Below, piece by piece: positions 1 to 9,042 of a stretch of DNA of 64,000 nt; within the stretch, counting starts at the first letter, position 1, and the number at the start of each line of letters is the position of its first letter. The position numbers were made by a program, and so were the translations under genes. The notes below the pieces were generated by a model that saw only the letters and a list, made by a program, of their open reading frames with translations, searched no databases and was not told the origin of the DNA. Origin of the DNA: Allobrachymonas chironomi DSM 19884 (GTDB lineage: Bacteria > Pseudomonadota > Gammaproteobacteria > Burkholderiales > Burkholderiaceae_C); contig NZ_KB894773.1 of NCBI RefSeq assembly GCF_000374625.1, positions 43,167 to 107,166 on the forward strand. Reading direction: 5' to 3'.

Positions 1-82
1 ATCCTTTTGGCGTCTGCTCACAGTCCCGTCATGGACGCGGGTTAAGATGGCAGACAGACTTCACACTCTCCAGGAGATCAGT

Positions 83-937
83 ATGAGCATCAGCAAAGTA
101 GGCATCGTCGGTGCCGGCACCATGGGTAACGGCATTGCACAGACCTGCGCCGTCAACGGTATCAGCGTCGTCATGGTGGATATTTCCGAAGCCGCCGTGC
201 AGAAGGGCCTGTCCACCATCTCCGGCAGCCTGGATCGCCTGATCAAGAAAGAAAAGATGACCGAAGACGACAAGGCCAAGGCCCTGGCGCTGGTCAAGGG
301 CAGCACCAGCTACGACGACCTGAAGGACGTGGACCTGGTGATCGAGGCCGCCACCGAAAACCACGAAATCAAGAACAAGATCCTGAAGCAGATCGACGAG
401 GCCGTGCAGGCTGGTGCCATCATCGCCACCAACACCTCTTCCATTTCCATCACCGACCTGGCTGCCCAGACCAGCCGCGCCGACAAGTTCGTGGGCATGC
501 ACTTCTTCAACCCGGTGCCGATGATGGCGCTGGTGGAGGTGATCCGTGGCGTGCAGACCAGCGACGAGACGCATGACGCCGTGAAGGAACTGGCCGAGAA
601 GCTGGGCAAGTCCCCGATCACGGTCAAGAACAACCCGGGCTTTGTCGTCAACCGCATTCTGGTGCCGATGATCAACGAAGCCTTCTTCGTGCTGGCCGAA
701 GGCCTGGCCACGGCAGAAGACATCGATGCCGGCATGAAGCTGGGCTGCAACCACCCGATCGGCCCGCTGGCGCTGGCCGACCTGATCGGTCTGGACGTGT
801 GCCTGGCCGTGATGGAGGTGTACCTGAAGGAGCTGGGCGACAGCAAGTACCGCCCCTGCTACCTGCTGAAGGAGTACGTGGCCGCCGGCCGCCTGGGTCG
901 CAAGACCGGCCGTGGCGTGTACGACTACAGCAAGTAA
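83..937 (+). CDS. 3-hydroxybutyryl-CoA dehydrogenase
   Basis: A 284-residue NAD-dependent 3-hydroxyacyl-CoA dehydrogenase of the short, single-function type (Hbd, or a short PaaH). It would interconvert 3-hydroxybutyryl-CoA and acetoacetyl-CoA in the cytosol. The N-terminus carries the Rossmann motif [10 protein letters not shown]. The family signature [18 protein letters not shown] follows, and the C-terminal helical domain contains [11 protein letters not shown] and ends in [13 protein letters not shown]. The ATG at 83 is chosen because GGAG lies 6 bases upstream; an in-frame ATG at 47 lacks such a site and would add 12 residues unlike the family. A terminator follows directly, so the gene ends its transcript. 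A second, longer 3-hydroxyacyl-CoA dehydrogenase lies in the paa operon, so this copy more likely serves general beta-oxidation or polyhydroxybutyrate metabolism. The gene class is certain; the physiological role is inferred. Confidence 0.93.
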   Translation: MSISKVGIVGAGTMGNGIAQTCAVNGISVVMVDISEAAVQKGLSTISGSLDRLIKKEKMTEDDKAKALALVKGSTSYDDLKDVDLVIEAATENHEIKNKILKQIDEAVQAGAIIATNTSSISITDLAAQTSRADKFVGMHFFNPVPMMALVEVIRGVQTSDETHDAVKELAEKLGKSPITVKNNPGFVVNRILVPMINEAFFVLAEGLATAEDIDAGMKLGCNHPIGPLALADLIGLDVCLAVMEVYLKELGDSKYRPCYLLKEYVAAGRLGRKTGRGVYDYSK

Positions 938-985
938 TCGGCCAAGCTGCAGCTGGCTGCCACGGCAGCCGGCCAGTCAGGACCC

Positions 986-1017
986 GCCCGCCCGGCCTTC
1001 AGGCCCGGCGGGCTTTT
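986..1017 (+). terminator. Rho-independent terminator after the hydroxybutyryl-CoA dehydrogenase gene
   Basis: A 12-bp GC-rich stem (986-997 with 1002-1013, one mismatch) closes on a TTCA loop and is followed by TTTT. It lies 48 bp past the stop codon. It could also limit readthrough from the convergent lipoprotein gene. Confidence 0.8.
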
Positions 1018-1035
1018 GCATGGGCCGGCAGCCGT

Positions 1036-1518
1036 TCAGGGGCTGACGCGCTGCACGCCCCAGGGCCAGTTGCGAAAAGCCGAACCTTCCGGGGCCTCGT
1101 TCACCACCGGGGCCTGCGGCGACTGCGCCGTGCCGCCCTGTGTCACCGGGCTCCAGACACCGGCCGGTGCCTGCTGCACCGGGGTACCCGCCGGAGCCGG
1201 CAGGGTGTCGGCCGGCGCGTTGTCATCGCTGCGGTTCAGCACCGTGCTGCCGCCCATGGAGACACCGACCCCCACGCCGCTGCCCCAGCCCCAGCCGCCA
1301 CTGCCTCGTCCCAGGCCGATGGTGCCGCTGACCGGGCTGGTCGGGCTGCCGATCGGGGTGCTCATGGTGACACCGCCCCAGCCGCCGCCGCTGCCCACGC
1401 CAATGTTCACGCCGCCGAGTACCGGCCAGCCGTTCACACTGCCGGCACAGCCGCCCAGGGCCAGCACGGCGGCACCCGCTGCCAGCGCGGCAGGCATCTT
1501 GCGCCAGATCTTGTTCAT
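1036..1518 (-). CDS. Glycine-rich putative lipoprotein of unknown function
   Basis: A 160-residue protein that I do not recognise. It starts MNKIWRKMPAALAAG, a typical signal peptide, and has a lipobox LGGC followed by AGS, so it is probably a lipid-anchored envelope protein. The next 75 residues are very rich in Gly, Ser, Trp and Val in irregular repeats such as GVGSGGGWGG and GSGGWGWGSG. The C-terminal half is Pro/Ala-rich and ends in NWPWGVQRVSP. The ATG at 1518 is preceded by AAGGAAAG at proper spacing, which favours it over the upstream ATG at 1536. It stands alone, convergent with the dehydrogenase gene and downstream of ribD on the same strand. Low sequence complexity means a database hit could mislead. 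No function is proposed. Confidence 0.7.
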   Translation of the reverse strand: MNKIWRKMPAALAAGAAVLALGGCAGSVNGWPVLGGVNIGVGSGGGWGGVTMSTPIGSPTSPVSGTIGLGRGSGGWGWGSGVGVGVSMGGSTVLNRSDDNAPADTLPAPAGTPVQQAPAGVWSPVTQGGTAQSPQAPVVNEAPEGSAFRNWPWGVQRVSP

Positions 1519-1651
1519 ATCGCTTTCCTTTCGCACGGAACCCGGGCCGATGCGGCCCTGTTCCCCTTGGATACCATGCTAGCGCAAGCGTTCCCCGCCG
1601 TCATGCCATGTGACATGCGGCCATCGCTGTCTTGTGCGAAAGTGCACAGAG

Positions 1652-2755
1652 TCAGGCCGGGCGCAGTTGCAGGCGCACATCGTCACCCACCGCCTGCAAC
1701 GCATGCAGCCGCCAGCGCACGGCATCGGCCACGCGCTGCAACGGTGGCAGCACGGCCAGCGGCTGACCGGGCCCGAGCAGCAGCGGTGCCACATAGGCGA
1801 TCAGCTCATCGACCAGACCCTGCTGCAGCAGGACGCCCGCCAGCTGTGCGCCCGCTTCGACATGCAGCTCGTTGACTTCGAGCCGGCCCAGCTCTTGCAG
1901 CAGCGCCGCCAGATCGGGACGACCGGCGGCATCGGCCGGCAACAAGAGCAGTTCGGCACCGGCAACCTGCAGCGCGGCGGCGCGCTGCTGCCAGCCGGCA
2001 TCGGCCTGTTCCACGCTGGCGATCAGCACCCGGCGCTGCGGCACCTGCAGCAGTTGCGCGCCCGGCGGGGTACGCAGCTGCGTATCGACGATCACCAGAT
2101 GCGGCTGGCGCGTGGCCCCGGGCAAACGCACGTTCAGCAGCGGGTTGTCGGCCAGCACAGTGCCGATCCCGGTGAGCACGGCGCAGGCGCGCGCGCGCCA
2201 GTGCTGCACCTCGGTACGCGCCGCTTCGCCGGTGATCCACTGGCTGTCGCCATGGTCCAGCGCCACCCGGCCATCGAGTGAGGAGGCGGTCTTGAGTCGC
2301 ACCCAGGGCAGACCATGCTGCATGCGGCGCAGAAAGCCGATATTCAGCTCGCGGGCGCGTGCCGCGATCTGTTCCGGTGCCAGTTCCACGGCGATGCCGG
2401 CAGCCTGCAGCCGCGCCATGCCCTGCCCCGCCACCAGCGGGTTCGGGTCACGCAGGGCAATGCAGACCCGGCCGACGCCTGCCGCGATCAGCGCATCACA
2501 GCACGGCGGCGTGCGCCCATGGTGCGAGCAGGGCTCCAGCGTGACGTAACAGGTGCTGCCGCGCACGTCTGCGTCGCGGCTGGCGGCATCGCGCAAGGCC
2601 ATCACCTCGGCATGCGGCCCGCCGCGCTGCTGGGTGTAGCCCTGGCCCAGTATCCGGCCATCCTGGCCGACAATGACCGCGCCGACACGCGGATTCGGGT
2701 TGCTCAGCGTGAGCGCGTTTTCGGCCAGATCGAGGGCAAGGGAAAAATAGTCCAT
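1652..2755 (-). CDS. ribD: Bifunctional riboflavin biosynthesis deaminase/reductase RibD
   Basis: A 367-residue RibD, catalysing two steps of riboflavin synthesis: deamination of diaminohydroxyphosphoribosylaminopyrimidine, then NADPH-dependent reduction of the ribosyl side chain. The N-terminal cytidine-deaminase-like domain shows the zinc site HAEV and EPCSHHGRTPPCC. The C-terminal reductase domain begins near WVRLKTASSLDGRVA and contains GDSQWITGEAAR and NELHVEAGAQLAG. Length matches the family. The gene lies 11 bp downstream of a methyltransferase gene on the same strand, so the two are probably co-transcribed. No FMN riboswitch is visible upstream. No other riboflavin gene lies in the window. 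Confidence 0.96.
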   Translation of the reverse strand: MDYFSLALDLAENALTLSNPNPRVGAVIVGQDGRILGQGYTQQRGGPHAEVMALRDAASRDADVRGSTCYVTLEPCSHHGRTPPCCDALIAAGVGRVCIALRDPNPLVAGQGMARLQAAGIAVELAPEQIAARARELNIGFLRRMQHGLPWVRLKTASSLDGRVALDHGDSQWITGEAARTEVQHWRARACAVLTGIGTVLADNPLLNVRLPGATRQPHLVIVDTQLRTPPGAQLLQVPQRRVLIASVEQADAGWQQRAAALQVAGAELLLLPADAAGRPDLAALLQELGRLEVNELHVEAGAQLAGVLLQQGLVDELIAYVAPLLLGPGQPLAVLPPLQRVADAVRWRLHALQAVGDDVRLQLRPA

Positions 2756-2766
2756 GGCGATGATTA

Positions 2767-3366
2767 TCAGGGGCTCAGGGCAGGCAGCCGGCGCGCCACG
2801 CGCGTCAGGCCGGATTCCAGCGGCGGTAGCAGCTGCCAGCGTTGCGCATCGGCCAGCTCGGCGCGTACCCGGCGTGCGCCCAGCGGGCCGTTCAGGTCGA
2901 TATTGGCGCAGACCAGCAGGCCGCCGGGGGCCAGCAGCGTGTGGAAATGCTGCACCAGAATCAGCGGCGGCATATTGCCATCAAAAAACACCAGGTCCTG
3001 GCTGCCAGCCGGCAGTTGCAGCGCCTGCATCACGGTGGCAAACGAGCCTTCGTGCAGCTGCACGCGCTGCTGCAGCCCCAGCGCCGCAATCTGCTGACGC
3101 GCCAGCGCGGCATGTTCAGGATCGCCTTCGAGCGTCAGCACCTGCCCCTGCGGGCTGGCCAGCGCCATCAGGCAGGCGGTGTAGCCCAGGCCGCTGCCCA
3201 GCTCCAGCATGTGACGCGGCTGGTGCTGCTGCACCAGCTGCCACAGACCGGCACCATCTTCAAAGGTATGGGCATTGCAGGCGTGCTGCTGCTGGTGGCT
3301 GCGGGTGGCGAGCTGAATCGCCTGCAAGACATCGGGCAGATCGGCGGAAGGCATCATGCGCGCCAT
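2767..3366 (-). CDS. SAM-dependent O-methyltransferase family protein
   Basis: A 199-residue class I methyltransferase resembling the bacterial catechol/caffeoyl-CoA O-methyltransferase family. The SAM-binding motif I is MLELGSGLGYTACLMA and motif II is QVLTLEGDPEHAALAR. The family acidic loop appears as DLVFFDGNMPPLILVQ, and GGLLVCANI forms a later strand. The protein is short and lacks an obvious signal peptide, so it is cytosolic. It sits immediately upstream of ribD, separated by 11 bp, and is preceded by a perfect stem-loop. The start is uncertain: ATG codons occur at residues 1, 4 and 5 and none has a convincing ribosome binding site. The substrate cannot be told from the sequence. Confidence 0.8.
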   Translation of the reverse strand: MARMMPSADLPDVLQAIQLATRSHQQQHACNAHTFEDGAGLWQLVQQHQPRHMLELGSGLGYTACLMALASPQGQVLTLEGDPEHAALARQQIAALGLQQRVQLHEGSFATVMQALQLPAGSQDLVFFDGNMPPLILVQHFHTLLAPGGLLVCANIDLNGPLGARRVRAELADAQRWQLLPPLESGLTRVARRLPALSP

Positions 3367-3415
3367 TCTGCAACAAATGCGGCGGACTTCTTCAGCAAGT
3401 CAGGCAGCCACGGCA

Positions 3416-3449
3416 CAACGGCCATCCATGCTTCCACAGATGGCCGTTG
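3416..3449. repeat. Perfect 11-bp inverted repeat between htpG and the methyltransferase gene
   Basis: CAACGGCCATC (3416-3426) pairs exactly with GATGGCCGTTG (3439-3449) around a 12-base loop. It lies 26 bp past the htpG stop on the htpG transcript. No T-run follows on either strand, so it is not a canonical intrinsic terminator. It may protect or process the htpG mRNA 3' end. Confidence 0.7.
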
Positions 3450-3475
3450 CTCAGCGCTTCAGGCGACCCTCATAC

Positions 3476-5536
3476 TCATGCCAGCAGCGCATTCACCCGC
3501 TTCACATAGCCCGCCGGATCGGCCGGCATGCCGCCTTCGGCCAGCAGGGCCTGGTCGAACACGATGCGGGCCAGATCGGCAAAGCGACCGGCATCCTCCT
3601 GCGCTGCCTGCAGCTTCCGGATCAGGGCGTGCTCCAGATTCACTTCCAGCACCGGCTTGACGTCCGGCACCGGCTGGCCGGCCTGCTTGAGCAGGCGTGC
3701 CAGCTGCATGCTCATGCCGTTGTCGCTGGAGACCAGGCAGGCCGGGGAATCGACCAGGCGCGTGGTGCTGCGCACGTCTTCGGCCACTTCGGCCAGCGTT
3801 TGCTTGAGCTGTTCCAGCAACGGCTTGGCCGCTTCCTCGGCGGCTTCGGCAGCCTTTTTCTCGTCATCGTCCTGCAGCTGGCCCAGATCCACCGCCCCCT
3901 TGGCCACGCTTTGCAGCGGCGTACCGTCAAATTCGGTCAGATAGCCCAGCGCCCACTCGTCAACGCGATCCGTCATCAGCAGCACCTCGATGCCCTTCTT
4001 GCGGAACAGTTCGAGCTGCGGGCTGTTGCTGGCAGCGGCCTGATTTTCGGCGGTGATGTAGTAGATCGCCTGCTGGCCCTCCTGCATGCGGGACTTGTAA
4101 TCGGCCAGGCTGACGCTCACGCTGTCGGTGGTGGTGCTGGCAAAGCGCAGCAGCTTGGCGATGCGGTCACGGTTCTTGCTGTCCTCGCCCAGCCCCTCCT
4201 TGAGCACGGCACCAAATTCGGCATAGAAGCGCGCGTACTTGCCGTGCCCACTGGCCTGTTCGGCAAAGGCGGCGGCGGTTTCTGCGGCCGGAGCGGCTTC
4301 GGACTTGTCCTGCACATCGGTGATACCGTCTGCGGTTTCGACCGGCTCCGGGGCCGGCACCGCTTCGCCACTGCCGATATCGACCTTGCCCTCGCCACTT
4401 TCCGGCGGCGTCGCCTGCTGGCTGGCCAGATCTTCCAGCATGGACAACACACGACGCGTGTTGCCTTCGCGGATGCTGCGGATATCGCGGCTTTCCTGCA
4501 GCAGTTCACGGCTGACGTTCAGCGGCAGGTCGGAGGCATCGACCACGCCCTTCACGAAACGCAGGTACTGCGGCAGCAGTGCCTCGGCCTTGTCCATGAT
4601 GAAGACGCGGCGTACATAGAGCTTGAGGCCATGCTGCTGATCGCGCTGGTAGAGGTCGAACGGGGCATGCGCCGGGATGTACAGCAGCTGCGTGTACTCG
4701 GTAAGGCCCTCGACACGGTTGTGGCTGTAGGCCAGCGGATCTTCATAATCATGGGCCAGCTGCTGGTAGAAGGCGTTGTACTGCTCGGCAGTGATGTCCT
4801 TCTTGTTGCGCGTCCACAGCGCCTGCGCTTCGTTGACCTGCTCCCACTCGCCGGTCTGCACCATGTCGCCGGGCTGGCCGTCCTCGCCCTCTTTCCACTC
4901 TTCCTTCGGCATCATGATCGGCAGGCTGATGTGATCGGAGTACTGCGCGATGATGCTCTTGAGCTTGTAGCCGTTCAGGTAGTCCAGCTGGTCGTCGCGC
5001 AGATGCAGCGTGATGCTGGTGCCGCGCTTCTCGCGCGTGATGGTTTCGGTGGTGAACTCGCCGGTGCCGCCGCTGACCCAGCGCACGCCCTGATCCGCCG
5101 GCAGACCGGCACGGCGGCTTTCCACCGTGATCCTGTCGGCCACGATAAAGCCGGAGTAGAAACCCACGCCAAACTGGCCGATCAGCTGGGAATCGGTTTT
5201 CTGGTCGCCGGTCAGGCGGCTGACAAAGTCCTTTGTGCCGCTCTTGGCAATCGTGCCCAGATGCTCGATCGCTTCCTGCTCGCTCATGCCGATGCCGTTA
5301 TCGGTAAAAGTGATGGTCCTGGCGGCCGGATCGATCGCCACATGCACCTGCAACGTAGCATCGCCCTCGTACAGGGCCGGCTGCTCCAGCGCCTCGAAGC
5401 GCAGCTTGTCGCTGGCATCGGAAGCGTTGCTGATCAGCTCGCGCACGAAAATGTCGGGGTTGGAATAGAGGGAGTGGGTGACCAGATGCAGCAGTTGTGC
5501 CACTTCGGCCTGGAAGGCATGTTGATGGGTACTCAT
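3476..5536 (-). CDS. htpG: Hsp90-family molecular chaperone HtpG
   Basis: A 686-residue ATP-dependent cytosolic chaperone. The N-terminal GHKL ATPase domain shows [16 protein letters not shown], the DNGIGMS ATP-lid motif and [11 protein letters not shown]. The middle domain contains [20 protein letters not shown] and the C-terminal dimerisation domain follows [18 protein letters not shown]. The protein is longer than usual for bacteria (about 620-640 residues). The excess is an Ala/Pro/Glu-rich segment at residues about 372-431, inserted between [11 protein letters not shown] and [10 protein letters not shown]. The start at 5536 is the only one giving the normal N-terminus. A sigma-32-like promoter lies 33-60 bp upstream, consistent with heat-shock control. 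The gene is monocistronic or transcribed towards the methyltransferase and ribD. Confidence 0.97.
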   Translation of the reverse strand: MSTHQHAFQAEVAQLLHLVTHSLYSNPDIFVRELISNASDASDKLRFEALEQPALYEGDATLQVHVAIDPAARTITFTDNGIGMSEQEAIEHLGTIAKSGTKDFVSRLTGDQKTDSQLIGQFGVGFYSGFIVADRITVESRRAGLPADQGVRWVSGGTGEFTTETITREKRGTSITLHLRDDQLDYLNGYKLKSIIAQYSDHISLPIMMPKEEWKEGEDGQPGDMVQTGEWEQVNEAQALWTRNKKDITAEQYNAFYQQLAHDYEDPLAYSHNRVEGLTEYTQLLYIPAHAPFDLYQRDQQHGLKLYVRRVFIMDKAEALLPQYLRFVKGVVDASDLPLNVSRELLQESRDIRSIREGNTRRVLSMLEDLASQQATPPESGEGKVDIGSGEAVPAPEPVETADGITDVQDKSEAAPAAETAAAFAEQASGHGKYARFYAEFGAVLKEGLGEDSKNRDRIAKLLRFASTTTDSVSVSLADYKSRMQEGQQAIYYITAENQAAASNSPQLELFRKKGIEVLLMTDRVDEWALGYLTEFDGTPLQSVAKGAVDLGQLQDDDEKKAAEAAEEAAKPLLEQLKQTLAEVAEDVRSTTRLVDSPACLVSSDNGMSMQLARLLKQAGQPVPDVKPVLEVNLEHALIRKLQAAQEDAGRFADLARIVFDQALLAEGGMPADPAGYVKRVNALLA

Positions 5537-5568
5537 GGTTGTCTTGCTTGGTTGAATCTGTCCTACAC

Positions 5569-5596
5569 AGGTAGGGCATGGCTTCCGATTTTCAAG
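5569..5596 (-). promoter_or_regulatory. Sigma-32-type heat-shock promoter of htpG
   Basis: On the minus strand CTTGAAA (5596-5590) is followed after exactly 13 bases by CCCTACCT (5576-5569). The known RpoH consensus is CTTGAAA, 13-17 bases, CCCCATNT. The -35 element matches fully and the -10 element in four of the conserved positions. The start codon of htpG is 33 bp downstream, giving a short leader. Confidence 0.7.
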
Positions 5597-5748
5597 ACAA
5601 GCCCGGCCGGCGAGACTTTTTCACGGCTGACGATTGTTTACAGGCCGGCGGGAACCCCTCCCGGCAAATTGGTCTAACATGCCAATCGTCAGATTCCTGC
5701 GCACTGGCATGTTGCCGTGCTGCGACCAGAACACCAGGGAGATTCCAC

Positions 5749-6576
5749 ATGTCGAACAAGCCTCTGATCGTCATGGCGCGTCGCGCCGCTGTAGCCGTGG
5801 CCGCCACGGCTGCCCTTGCCGGCTGCGCCACCTCCACCACCGGCTCCGTCACCGGCAGCAACCGTTCGCAGCTGCTGCTGGTATCCGAAGCCGAGATGGT
5901 GCAGGCTTCGCAACAGGCATTCAACCAGCGCAAGAGCGCAGCGCAATCCAAGGGCGTGCTGATCACCAGTGGCGCCGATTACAACCGCGTCACCAGCATC
6001 ATGCGCCGCCTGGCGGGCCAGGTCAGCCACTTCCGTCCCGATGCGGCCCGCTGGAACTGGGATCTGGCGCTGATCCGCAACGATGAAGTCAACGCCAACG
6101 TGATGCCGGGCGGCAAGGTCACGGTCTATACCGGCCTGTACCAGAAGCTGAACCTGTCCGACGATGAACTCGCCGCCGTGATCGGCCACGAAATGGCGCA
6201 CGCCCTGCGCGAGCACTCGCGCGAGCAGGTGTCGCAGCAAATGGCGGGCGACATGGCGCTGTCCATCGGCGGTTCGCTGCTGGGCCTGAGCGGCGGCATG
6301 ATGGACGTGGCCGGCATTGCCAAGCAGCTGACGCTGGATCTGCCCTACTCGCGCCGCATGGAAACCGAAGCCGATATCTTTGGCCTGGAGCTGGCCGCGC
6401 GCGCCGGCTACAACCCCTCGGCGGCGCTGACGCTGTGGCAGAAAATGGCGGCCAATGGTGCCGGCCAGGGCTCGGCCTTCTTCTCCACCCACCCGAATGC
6501 AGCCGACCGCACCTCGCGCATCCAGGCCGCCCTGCCGCAGGTCATGCCGCTGTACCAGGCGGCACGCCGCAAGTAA
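5749..6576 (+). CDS. M48-family metalloprotease lipoprotein
   Basis: A 275-residue zinc metallopeptidase of family M48, like the envelope proteases LoiP and YggG. The signal peptide ends in a lipobox ALAGC with Cys at residue 26, so the mature protein should be lipid-anchored facing the periplasm. The catalytic motif HEMAH is at residues 147-151 and the third ligand is in ETEADIFGLELAARAGY. The C-terminus has FFSTHPNAADRTSRIQ, the usual M48 tail. ATG 5749 follows GGGA at good spacing; longer in-frame starts would bury the signal peptide. It is divergent from htpG, and proteases of this kind handle misfolded outer-membrane or periplasmic proteins. A terminator follows 23 bp after the stop, so it is a single-gene transcript. 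Confidence 0.92.
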   Translation: MSNKPLIVMARRAAVAVAATAALAGCATSTTGSVTGSNRSQLLLVSEAEMVQASQQAFNQRKSAAQSKGVLITSGADYNRVTSIMRRLAGQVSHFRPDAARWNWDLALIRNDEVNANVMPGGKVTVYTGLYQKLNLSDDELAAVIGHEMAHALREHSREQVSQQMAGDMALSIGGSLLGLSGGMMDVAGIAKQLTLDLPYSRRMETEADIFGLELAARAGYNPSAALTLWQKMAANGAGQGSAFFSTHPNAADRTSRIQAALPQVMPLYQAARRK

Positions 6577-6599
6577 GCCGGCCAGGCCTTGTGCCTCAC

Positions 6600-6631
6600 A
6601 CCGCCAGATCCGCAAGGACCGGCGGTTTTTT
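6600..6631 (+). terminator. Rho-independent terminator after the M48 peptidase gene
   Basis: ACCGCC (6600-6605) pairs with GGCGGT (6621-6626), with a partly paired interior, followed by a run of six T residues. It separates the peptidase gene from recQ. Confidence 0.85.
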
Positions 6632-6659
6632 CATGGGGACAAGCGGGGATAGATATAAT
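6630..6659 (+). promoter_or_regulatory. Candidate sigma-70 promoter of recQ
   Basis: A perfect TATAAT at 6654-6659 lies 26 bp upstream of the recQ start codon. The best -35 element at 18-bp spacing is TTCATG (6630-6635), which is weak. The leader would be about 20 bases and has no clear Shine-Dalgarno sequence. Confidence 0.55.
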
Positions 6660-6685
6660 GCGCAGGTATTCATTTTTACCCGACG

Positions 6686-8557
6686 ATGCCTGACTCTCCC
6701 CAAGCCTCCTCCCCCCTGCAGGTGCTCCAGCAGGTCTTCGGCTACCCGGCCTTTCGCGGCCAGCAGCAGGCCATCATCGAACGCGTCAGCAAGGGCCACG
6801 ATGCGCTGGTGCTGATGCCGACCGGCGGCGGCAAGTCGCTCTGCTACCAGATTCCGGCCATCGTGCGGCAGCGCCAGGGACTGGGCAGCAGCATCGTCGT
6901 GTCGCCACTGGTGGCGCTGATGCACGACCAGGTCTGCGCGCTGCAGGAAGCCGGTGTTGCTGCTGCCTACCTCAACTCCACCCTCGACTTTGAACAGGCG
7001 CGCCAGGTGGAACAGGATCTGCTCGCGGGCCGGCTCACCATGCTCTACGTGGCGCCGGAGCGCCTGACCACGGCCCGCTTCCTGGAACTGCTGCAGCGCC
7101 TCTACCAGCAGCGGCAGCTGGCGCTGTTCGCGATCGACGAAGCGCACTGCGTGAGCCAGTGGGGCCACGATTTCCGCCCTGAGTACCGCCAGCTCGATAT
7201 CCTGTCGCAGCAGTTTCCCGGCGTGCCGCGCATCGCGCTCACCGCCACGGCCGACCATCTCACACGCCAGGACATCGCCGAACGCCTGCAGCTGGAGCAG
7301 GCCGAATCCTTTGTCAGCAGTTTCGATCGCCCCAATATCCGCTACACCATTGTCGAAAAGCGCGATGCGCTGGCCCAGCTCAAGCGCTTCATCGAAGACG
7401 AGCACGAAGGCGATGCCGGCGTGGTCTACTGCCTGTCCCGCAAGCGGGTGGATGAAGTCGCCGAGGCGCTGGTGCGCGCAGGCGTGGATGCCCTGCCCTA
7501 CCACGCCGGCATGGATGCCAGCCTGCGCCAGGCCAACCAGGATCGTTTTCTGCGCGAGGAAGGTGTGGTGATGGTGGCCACCATCGCATTCGGCATGGGC
7601 ATCGACAAGCCCGATGTGCGCTTCGTGGCACACCTGGATCTGCCGCGCAATATCGAGAGCTACTACCAGGAAACCGGCCGCGCCGGCCGTGACGGCCTGC
7701 CGTCGCATGCCTGGATGGCGTATGGCCTGCAGGACGTGGTCAACCAGCGCCGCATGATCGATGACAGCCCGGCCGAAGAGCGCTTCAAGCAGGTGCAGAC
7801 TGGCAAGCTGGACGCGCTGCTGGCGCTGGCCGAGGCCATCGATTGCCGCCGTGTGCGCCTGCTGGCCTATTTTGGCGAGCCCTCGCAACCCTGCGGCAAC
7901 TGCGACAACTGCCTCAACCCGCCCGATGTCTGGGACGCCACGGAACTGGCACGCAAGCTGCTGTCCACCGTCTACCGCCTGCAGGAAAAATCCGGTTTCG
8001 GCTTTGGCGCCGGCCAGGTGATGGATGTGCTGCGCGGTCGCGATACCGACAAGGTGAAGCAGTACGGCCATGACACGCTCAGCACCTTCGGCCTGGCACG
8101 CGGGGCCAGCGAGGCCGAGCTGCGCCCCCTGCTGCGCCAGCTGATCGCCACCGGCGCGCTGCTGGTCGATGCCAGCCGCTTCAACACCCTGCACCTGACG
8201 CCGATGGCACGCCCGATCCTGCGCGGCGAGCAGACGGTGCTGCTGCGCGCTCCGGTCACGCCCAGTGCGCGCCGTCGCGCCAGCGGCACGCGCAGTGCCG
8301 GCAGCAGGCTCGGCGTGCTGGCCGCGCAACTCGACGATGCCGGCCGCCAGCGTTTCGACGCCCTCAAGCGCTGGCGCGCCGACACCGCCCGCGAACATGG
8401 CGTACCGGCCTACATGATTTTTCATGACAGCGTGCTCGCCGCCATTGCCGAGGCCTCCCCCGACACCCTGGCGGCGCTCAATGGCATCAGCGGCGTGGGC
8501 GAGGCCAAGCTGGAGCGCTATGGGCGCGACGTGCTGCAGCAGCTGGAGCTGGCCTGA
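6686..8557 (+). CDS. recQ: ATP-dependent DNA helicase RecQ
   Basis: A 623-residue 3'-5' DNA helicase acting in recombination and repair of stalled forks. It has Walker A in [12 protein letters not shown] (from residue 46), the DEAH box at 151-154 with the RecQ aromatic-rich loop [17 protein letters not shown], and motif VI in [10 protein letters not shown]. The RQC zinc site is [10 protein letters not shown]. The C-terminal HRDC domain ends [21 protein letters not shown]. All conserved motifs are intact and length is typical. The gene is preceded by a terminator and its own TATAAT box and is followed by a separate operon, so it is probably monocistronic. Confidence 0.97.
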   Translation: MPDSPQASSPLQVLQQVFGYPAFRGQQQAIIERVSKGHDALVLMPTGGGKSLCYQIPAIVRQRQGLGSSIVVSPLVALMHDQVCALQEAGVAAAYLNSTLDFEQARQVEQDLLAGRLTMLYVAPERLTTARFLELLQRLYQQRQLALFAIDEAHCVSQWGHDFRPEYRQLDILSQQFPGVPRIALTATADHLTRQDIAERLQLEQAESFVSSFDRPNIRYTIVEKRDALAQLKRFIEDEHEGDAGVVYCLSRKRVDEVAEALVRAGVDALPYHAGMDASLRQANQDRFLREEGVVMVATIAFGMGIDKPDVRFVAHLDLPRNIESYYQETGRAGRDGLPSHAWMAYGLQDVVNQRRMIDDSPAEERFKQVQTGKLDALLALAEAIDCRRVRLLAYFGEPSQPCGNCDNCLNPPDVWDATELARKLLSTVYRLQEKSGFGFGAGQVMDVLRGRDTDKVKQYGHDTLSTFGLARGASEAELRPLLRQLIATGALLVDASRFNTLHLTPMARPILRGEQTVLLRAPVTPSARRRASGTRSAGSRLGVLAAQLDDAGRQRFDALKRWRADTAREHGVPAYMIFHDSVLAAIAEASPDTLAALNGISGVGEAKLERYGRDVLQQLELA

Positions 8558-8607
8558 GCGGCAGCCTCCCTCTGCCGGATGAGGCCTGCTCCCCCAAAAG
8601 GACATCC

Positions 8608-8621
8608 TTGCGGCAGGTCAA
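8608..8621 (+). promoter_or_regulatory. Possible FNR/DNR-type site upstream of the DUF2249 gene
   Basis: TTGCGGCAGGTCAA fits the FNR-class frame TTG-N8-CAA but has two non-consensus bases in its left half and one in its right. A possible -10 element AAGAAT (8643-8648) lies about 30 bases from the site centre, close to class II activator geometry. The neighbouring genes belong to families often seen near nitric-oxide and denitrification genes. This is a weak call. Confidence 0.35.
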
Positions 8622-8685
8622 ATCCCTACTGTTTTATCGGACAAGAATGCCCTCTCCATCCACCCCCCGGCCAGGAGAGATTCCG

Positions 8686-8970
8686 ATGACCACCATTCCC
8701 CTGCAACCCGCCGGCATGCCGCAGCACCCTGCGCATGCCGATGCCGTTCATGGCTTTGATGCGCGTGGCGTGGCCAAGCGCTTCCGCCATGCCGCCATCT
8801 TTGGTGCACTGGACGCGCTGCAGCCCGGCGAAACCATGCGCTTCGTCAATGACCACGACCCGATTCCGCTGCTGCACCAGATGATCGAACGCTACGGCGA
8901 CCAGGGCATCCGGATCAGCTACCTGCAGCGCGACATGAACGGCGTGGTCATCGACTTCCTGCGCCAGTAA
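8686..8970 (+). CDS. DUF2249 domain-containing protein
   Basis: A 94-residue cytosolic protein matching the DUF2249 family. The core is FDARGVAKRFRHAAIFGALDAL, then MRFVNDHDPIPLLHQM and a C-terminal strand GVVIDFLR. The fold is related to small TusA-like proteins, but the biochemical role is unknown. Relatives are often fused to or encoded beside hemerythrin, NnrS or denitrification proteins, which suggests a role under nitric oxide or low oxygen. That link is known of the family and not shown here. The start at 8686 follows AGGAGAG at good spacing. It probably forms an operon with the zinc-binding protein gene 72 bp downstream. Confidence 0.82.
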   Translation: MTTIPLQPAGMPQHPAHADAVHGFDARGVAKRFRHAAIFGALDALQPGETMRFVNDHDPIPLLHQMIERYGDQGIRISYLQRDMNGVVIDFLRQ

Positions 8971-9042
8971 GACACAGGCGGCCCACGCACGGCCGTCCCG
9001 CTCCCGTGCGTGACTGGCTGGCCATCCACCGGAGAACCCCCC

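Noticed and set aside
3416..3449. Stem-loop after htpG as an intrinsic terminator
   Set aside because: Perfect stem but no T-run on either strand, so it is listed only as an inverted repeat.
3356..5677. A 773-codon open frame antisense to htpG
   Set aside because: Shadow of htpG; no ribosome binding site and no recognisable domain.
6596..8605. A 669-codon open frame antisense to recQ
   Set aside because: Shadow frame; recQ on the plus strand is certain and carries all helicase motifs.
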